A program made the translations under genes and the position numbers. Below, in pieces: positions 60,222 to 64,000 of a stretch of DNA of 64,000 bases. Source of the DNA: Polytrichum commune (taxonomy: Eukaryota; Streptophyta; Polytrichopsida; Polytrichales; Polytrichaceae). Location of the stretch: positions 45,556,796 to 45,620,795 of the forward strand of contig OX485807.1 of the NCBI GenBank assembly GCA_950295325.1, given 5' to 3'. The notes under the pieces were generated by a model, which saw only the letters and a program-made list of their open reading frames with translations, did no database searches and was not told where the DNA came from. Numbering within the stretch: the stretch's first letter is position 1; each line of letters opens with the position of its first letter.

Positions 60222-60445
60222 TGCTTCCCAATCAAGGCGGTGCGCTTGACTGGAAGGAACTCCAAATAGAGGTTCTTCAAATTTTTATTTCTAACAGACA
60301 CTCTCAAGTGCTACCTCCCCGCCAACGAGGCGGATCCCCTCACTAGATGCACATGATTCATCTCAGGAGTGTCGCGGTAGAGATCGAAAGTGATCGCTGC
60401 TTTCCTGTGTCCGTCATAGTCACTTCTGTAATTGAACAGAGTATA
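60222..60445 (-). pseudogene. Hypothetical TPExN domain, copy 4 (inverted unit)
   Basis: Minus strand: FNYRSDYDGHRKAAITFDLY, DTPEMNHVHLVRGSASLAG, then TAG, then GRNKNLKNL-like sequence in a shifted frame. Broken copy. Confidence 0.33.
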
Positions 60446-61151
60446 CTCAGGATGAATGGGTCTGTAAGTGTGACTTGCAAGGATTCTTGAAAGGTGGCGA
60501 ATGGGTTTATGATTTTAGAAGGAGCGGTGCTTGCAGGGGTCACCTGAGCTCCCACCGATTTCCTTCGCATTCCGGTGCCTCATGCATCGTAAAACTATAT
60601 TCTTATTCACTGTAGCAATTCTTACATACTTGTGGGCACTGGACATTTGCTCTGGATTAGGTGGTTGTAAGTTAAGTGGTTAGTTTGAGTCCAGCAGCTA
60701 CCACCGAACCAATTCGTAGGCCTTGTATGCACCAGGATTTGCAGAATACCGGATCTAGGTGCACTCCATTCGACCTATCTTCATTGTTCATTTCCTTTTT
60801 TGTGGTTTGATGTTGTCCCAGCTGCGTGGTCAAAAGTAGGTTGCATGCCATTCGGTTGTAGAATCATCAAACAAGAGAGCGAGCGGTGTCTTGTCGTCGA
60901 TTGCCTTCTCTTCAGGTATTGAACTTACAAACAGTGTCCAAGAAGAGAGGGGACTCTCAAGATGCAGGATCCTCTGTTTTGTTGGCTTGGAAGTTGGAAT
61001 AGTGTTTGATTTAATAAAATATTCAGACGAACTACGGTTTCACTAATTATAATCTCTATCATCCCCCAGCTTCTCCTCATCATTGTAACGGATTCATATT
61101 CATTGGCATCCAACGGGTTCGTGTCAACATATTTGTGTTTGTCACTTACTC

Positions 61152-61667
61152 TTGCGCTTGTCAGTGTTGCGTTTGGAATCGAGTAGTTTAGCGCTGTCTC
61201 AAAAATCGAGTATCGAAAATTTCTTCTCCCACCCTGTCAGGGCTGCTTACGCGGCGTCTCCTCGCTTGGTTACTGATGCACCTCGAACTGAGAACCACTC
61301 GCTTTCAGAAATGTTTAGTGACTCCAGAGATTCCAGCTGCGTGTGTGGGAGCGGCTGGAGTGGACGAGGAATCATGAATCCATGCCTTGCTAGTCTTGAA
61401 ATTGTTAAGGTTGGGTGCAACATGAACTTTGTACAAACCTCGTCTCCTTTCTCTGCCTTCTCCGACGGGTGGTGCACGTGTAGAACATCACTAGAATGCA
61501 GGCCAATGTTAGGCGAATCTTTTGTGTGCATAACTCAGTTGATGAGTTGCTTTGACTTTAGAATTAATCTAAAGCACTCGGATTCAATTCTAGTATTTGG
61601 AGGCTTTATTCTCGAATGTACTCCGCAGCACATGAACACAACTCATCAATGGAGTAATGTTATGTAA
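61152..61667 (+). CDS. Unassigned 171-codon open frame
   Basis: Ser- and Cys-rich frame (SRDSSCVCGSGWSGRG, CRTSLECRPMLGES) with no copy elsewhere in the window and no family I recognise. It overlaps the start of the minus-strand frame at 61646-61939. Could be spurious. Confidence 0.15.
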   Translation: MRLSVLRLESSSLALSQKSSIENFFSHPVRAAYAASPRLVTDAPRTENHSLSEMFSDSRDSSCVCGSGWSGRGIMNPCLASLEIVKVGCNMNFVQTSSPFSAFSDGWCTCRTSLECRPMLGESFVCITQLMSCFDFRINLKHSDSILVFGGFILECTPQHMNTTHQWSNVM

Positions 61668-61939
61668 CATAGATTACCACGATTCCAAGTGAACGTGTTG
61701 GTGCTTTGAAAGAGACTTGAAAACAAAGGTTCTTCAAATTTTACTCCCTTCCACACACTCTTGCTAGATCTCAACCACCAAGGCGGGCCGCCCCGCTCTA
61801 CAACGAATTGATTTATCTCGGGAGTGTGCAGTTCGAAATAGGTAATGTGTTCATGTTTCAAAATTGGCCTCCAAAGATTATTTACTAGTTTCAACACAAT
61901 TTGAACACCATGAGAGTGTAGGGTCGGTTTTGAACACAC
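61646..61939 (-). CDS. Hypothetical TPExN domain, divergent copy 5
   Basis: 97-codon frame: HEHITYFELHTPEINQFVVE, RGGPPWW, KSVWKGVKFEEPLF, WNRGNLCYIT. It aligns with the other copies at TPE-N, RG after five residues, V, K, L and W then LC five residues later with one or two gaps, although nucleotide identity is low. An older paralog, uninterrupted. Confidence 0.33.
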   Translation of the reverse strand: MCSKPTLHSHGVQIVLKLVNNLWRPILKHEHITYFELHTPEINQFVVERGGPPWWLRSSKSVWKGVKFEEPLFSSLFQSTNTFTWNRGNLCYITLLH

Positions 61940-63297
61940 GTTTAATCAACATTCCAACATTTATGCTCTAATCATATGGTGTTAGAAACTCCATGCTCAG
62001 ATGTGTTAAATTGCTCTCTTGATTACAAACATGACTCAACAAAAAGTGATGTCATCTATTATAAGAATTATGCTCAAATGCTTTAAATACTTATTAATAT
62101 CTAGGTGTAGTTTTATAATGGAGGAAAGAAATTCAAGATTCATGTTTGATTTTGAACTGCTTCCACCAACATAGCAATGCTCCCTCTAACATGGATAAGG
62201 TCTTGTATGATCTTTAATGCCCTTGAGCATTGAGTCGGACCTTTGTTTTTGTAGCCCTACATTAGTAAGAACTACGGTGAAATCTATGAATCTCGTGGAT
62301 TGAAGTGGACTCTTGTCCATCATATTCTCTTCTAATGACCCCTCATTTCAAAATGGATGTGCACTCATGAACCATGTTTCCGACTTCATTGATTATCCCA
62401 ACTAGTGCGGTTGTCACCAATTCCCGAAACATGCACTAAATGTCAAGTCTGAAAATTAGTGAAGGCCGAATTCTTTATTGAGTGGTACTTAATTAATGAA
62501 TACATGCTCATTTACCTTATAATTCAAGAAAATTAGTGTATGCTCTAAGGTGTTTGTAGAGTGATGAAAAAATATTACATGCAATTTACACATGCTTGTC
62601 AGCATAACATTACTCAACCTTGTGGTTGAGTATTATTTCTATAGTTAGCATTTGACAAAGGTCTAAGTCCACCATCTTATCTTTATGGGAAGAAACCTAA
62701 ATTAAGAGAAGAAACTCACATCGGTATCAATAATATGAATATTGTGAATAGTGCCGCTATGAATGATATTTTCAAGGCATGATAGTGCCAAGATGCACAA
62801 TGCCTCCTAGTCTAAGATCTTCTGGTTGCGCTAATTTCATAGCGTAAAGAAGTTTAGTATCACCATCACAAATTTCCCACATGCCCTAATTAGTCCACCC
62901 TCACAATTGGGATTATTAGTAGTGTTTGAGGGATGTAAAAGGATTGCAAGAATGTGCCAGTTGAAACGACTTGTCGAGCTTGGTGATTGGGTTGAAAATT
63001 CATGTTTTCTTAGCTCAAAATTCCAGTATAACATTTACCAGTGCCTGAATATTTCACTCACATGTGTGCATGTTGAGTGTGAGTTTTGTCCGTGTTCTTC
63101 ATAACTCTGTGCATTTGAAACTCAGAGAGGGCATTCAAGGTAATCAAGGCGTCAATTCCTTGAAATTTGATTTCGTGACCCAAAACCTTATCAATATTGG
63201 TACAAAATAAATTTCATGAGTGGCAAAGCCACATTTCACACTTGTCACACAATGGTTGGTCGAAGCAATGATTAAGTGGATGTGGGATGGAAATAGA

Positions 63298-64000
63298 AAC
63301 ACTATATTCGTTAAATTGAGACTTTTTGGGCATTTTGAGACATTCACAAAAATAAGAACAAGGATAAATGGAACACATATTGGAGAAAGTTGTAAGATGC
63401 GAACTCTTTGAAGCGGGTGTTTAGACCAAGAACCCCATATATAACTCATATTTGTGATGGTTTAGGGTGGGCAACCCAAACCTTAGACCAAATTGAAGGG
63501 GAAACCTTAAAACATTCATATTATTGCACACAAAATATTAGAGCTTGTACGAATATGGTTTAGGTAGGGCAATCCAAACCTTAGACCATATGGAAGGGGA
63601 AATCATGTGACACTTATATTATTGCAAATAGAACATACAAAGTATGGCATGTAAAATGCATAGCATGCTAACACCTAAACATCCATTGGATAGTGCGACC
63701 CAAAATGTTCTTGCCTATGGCCCAAAACCCTACGCCTACTATGGCCTATCTAGCCTCGGAGAGTGCCTCTTTTTCTTTTGCCTCTTTTTCTTTTGCCTCT
63801 TTTTCTTTTGCTGCGGCTTCTTTTGCTCGCATTGCTTCAACATTCCTGAAAATCTCCGCCCCGCGACTATAGCCATTCTTGGGGTGACAGCCAACAATAA
63901 CACATTTTGGATTCCGTCGGCCGCCCGAATTATACGACGAAGAATTCGAATACGATGAAGTGGACTGTCTTGCATTTCTGGTCATGGAGTAGAAACGCTC
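63298..64000. mobile_element. Left end of a second long copy of the giant transposon
   Basis: AACACTATATTCGTTAAA at 63298 and the following DNA match 36430-37250, including subterminal repeats and the Lys/Glu-rich exon. It is inserted in the inverted third duplicate, after GGAAATAGA. The undisturbed counterpart, on the opposite strand near 17085-17100, reads GGAAATAGATTGG. The element continues past the window. Confidence 0.85.
63746..64000 (-). CDS. Last exon of a second copy of the Lys/Glu-rich transposon gene (cut by window end)
   Basis: The frame reads from the window edge (ERFYSMTRNARQ) through GCHPKNGYSRG and AKEKE repeats to the stop EALSEAR. It is near-identical to 36978-37250 but has fewer AKEKE units. 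It belongs to the transposon copy that starts at 63298. Confidence 0.65.
   Translation of the reverse strand, partial: ERFYSMTRNARQSTSSYSNSSSYNSGGRRNPKCVIVGCHPKNGYSRGAEIFRNVEAMRAKEAAAKEKEAKEKEAKEKEALSEAR

Larger units (their letters stand above)
59620..63297. repeat. Third partial copy, inverted
   Basis: Reads as the reverse complement of about 17.1-19.4 kb: for example 59820-60220 inverts 18.9-19.3 kb, 60850-61080 inverts 18.0-18.25 kb and 62300-63297 inverts 17.1-18.0 kb. It is more diverged than units 1 and 2. 61080-62300 is specific to this copy. Confidence 0.75.

Overview
The window looks like nuclear DNA of a streptophyte plant. It is mostly AT-rich, contains short interstitial TTTAGGG (plant telomere-type) tracts, uses GT-AG introns and is packed with transposable elements. 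The Tc1/mariner relic, the LINE relic and the transposase family suggest a non-seed plant or charophyte more than a flowering plant, but the species cannot be fixed from the sequence. I see no convincing single-copy host gene, no tRNA or rRNA gene and no CRISPR.

The backbone is a diverged segmental duplication. Unit 1 (about 5.8-22.8 kb) is repeated in direct orientation as unit 2 (about 25.3-59.6 kb). A third partial copy lies inverted at about 59.6-63.3 kb. Because the copies are collinear, one copy often shows the empty site of an insertion found in the other, so element ends and target-site duplications (TSDs) can be read at base level. This resolves three 8-bp-TSD MITE insertions of one family (one of them inherited by both units), a second MITE family with G-run ends, a TA-TSD element, and a nested stack of SINE, mariner-like MITE and solo LTR at 31.0-33.5 kb. 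A Tc1/mariner transposase relic at 2.6-4.8 kb is split by a Harbinger-like MITE. A LINE reverse-transcriptase tail lies at 9.2-9.5 kb.

The main object is a 16.6-kb DNA transposon at 36430-53076. It has CACTA-type inverted ends, a 4-bp TSD (ATGT), an empty site near 16670, a 257-bp deletion derivative at 25827-26083, the start of a second long copy at 63298 and an end fragment at 1-218. On the plus strand it encodes a two-exon, 976-residue RNase H-fold transposase-like protein (49478-52546). On the minus strand it carries three coding blocks: a spliced ParB-like plus N4/N6-type DNA-methyltransferase-like gene (about 39.2-43.85 kb), an FCP1/SCP-like HAD phosphatase gene (37925-38.8 kb), and a gene ending in a Lys/Glu-rich coiled coil (36978-37889).

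About 35 copies of a 22-bp palindrome (half-site GTTTGGGTCG) occur inside this transposon and nowhere else in the window. They sit in the introns of the ParB/methyltransferase gene, between the genes, and in the presumed 5' leader of the transposase gene. My working model is a self-contained system: a transposase, a ParB/methyltransferase-derived DNA-binding or marking protein, and a dispersed palindromic site that this protein may recognise. The architecture is read from the sequence; the functional link is inference.
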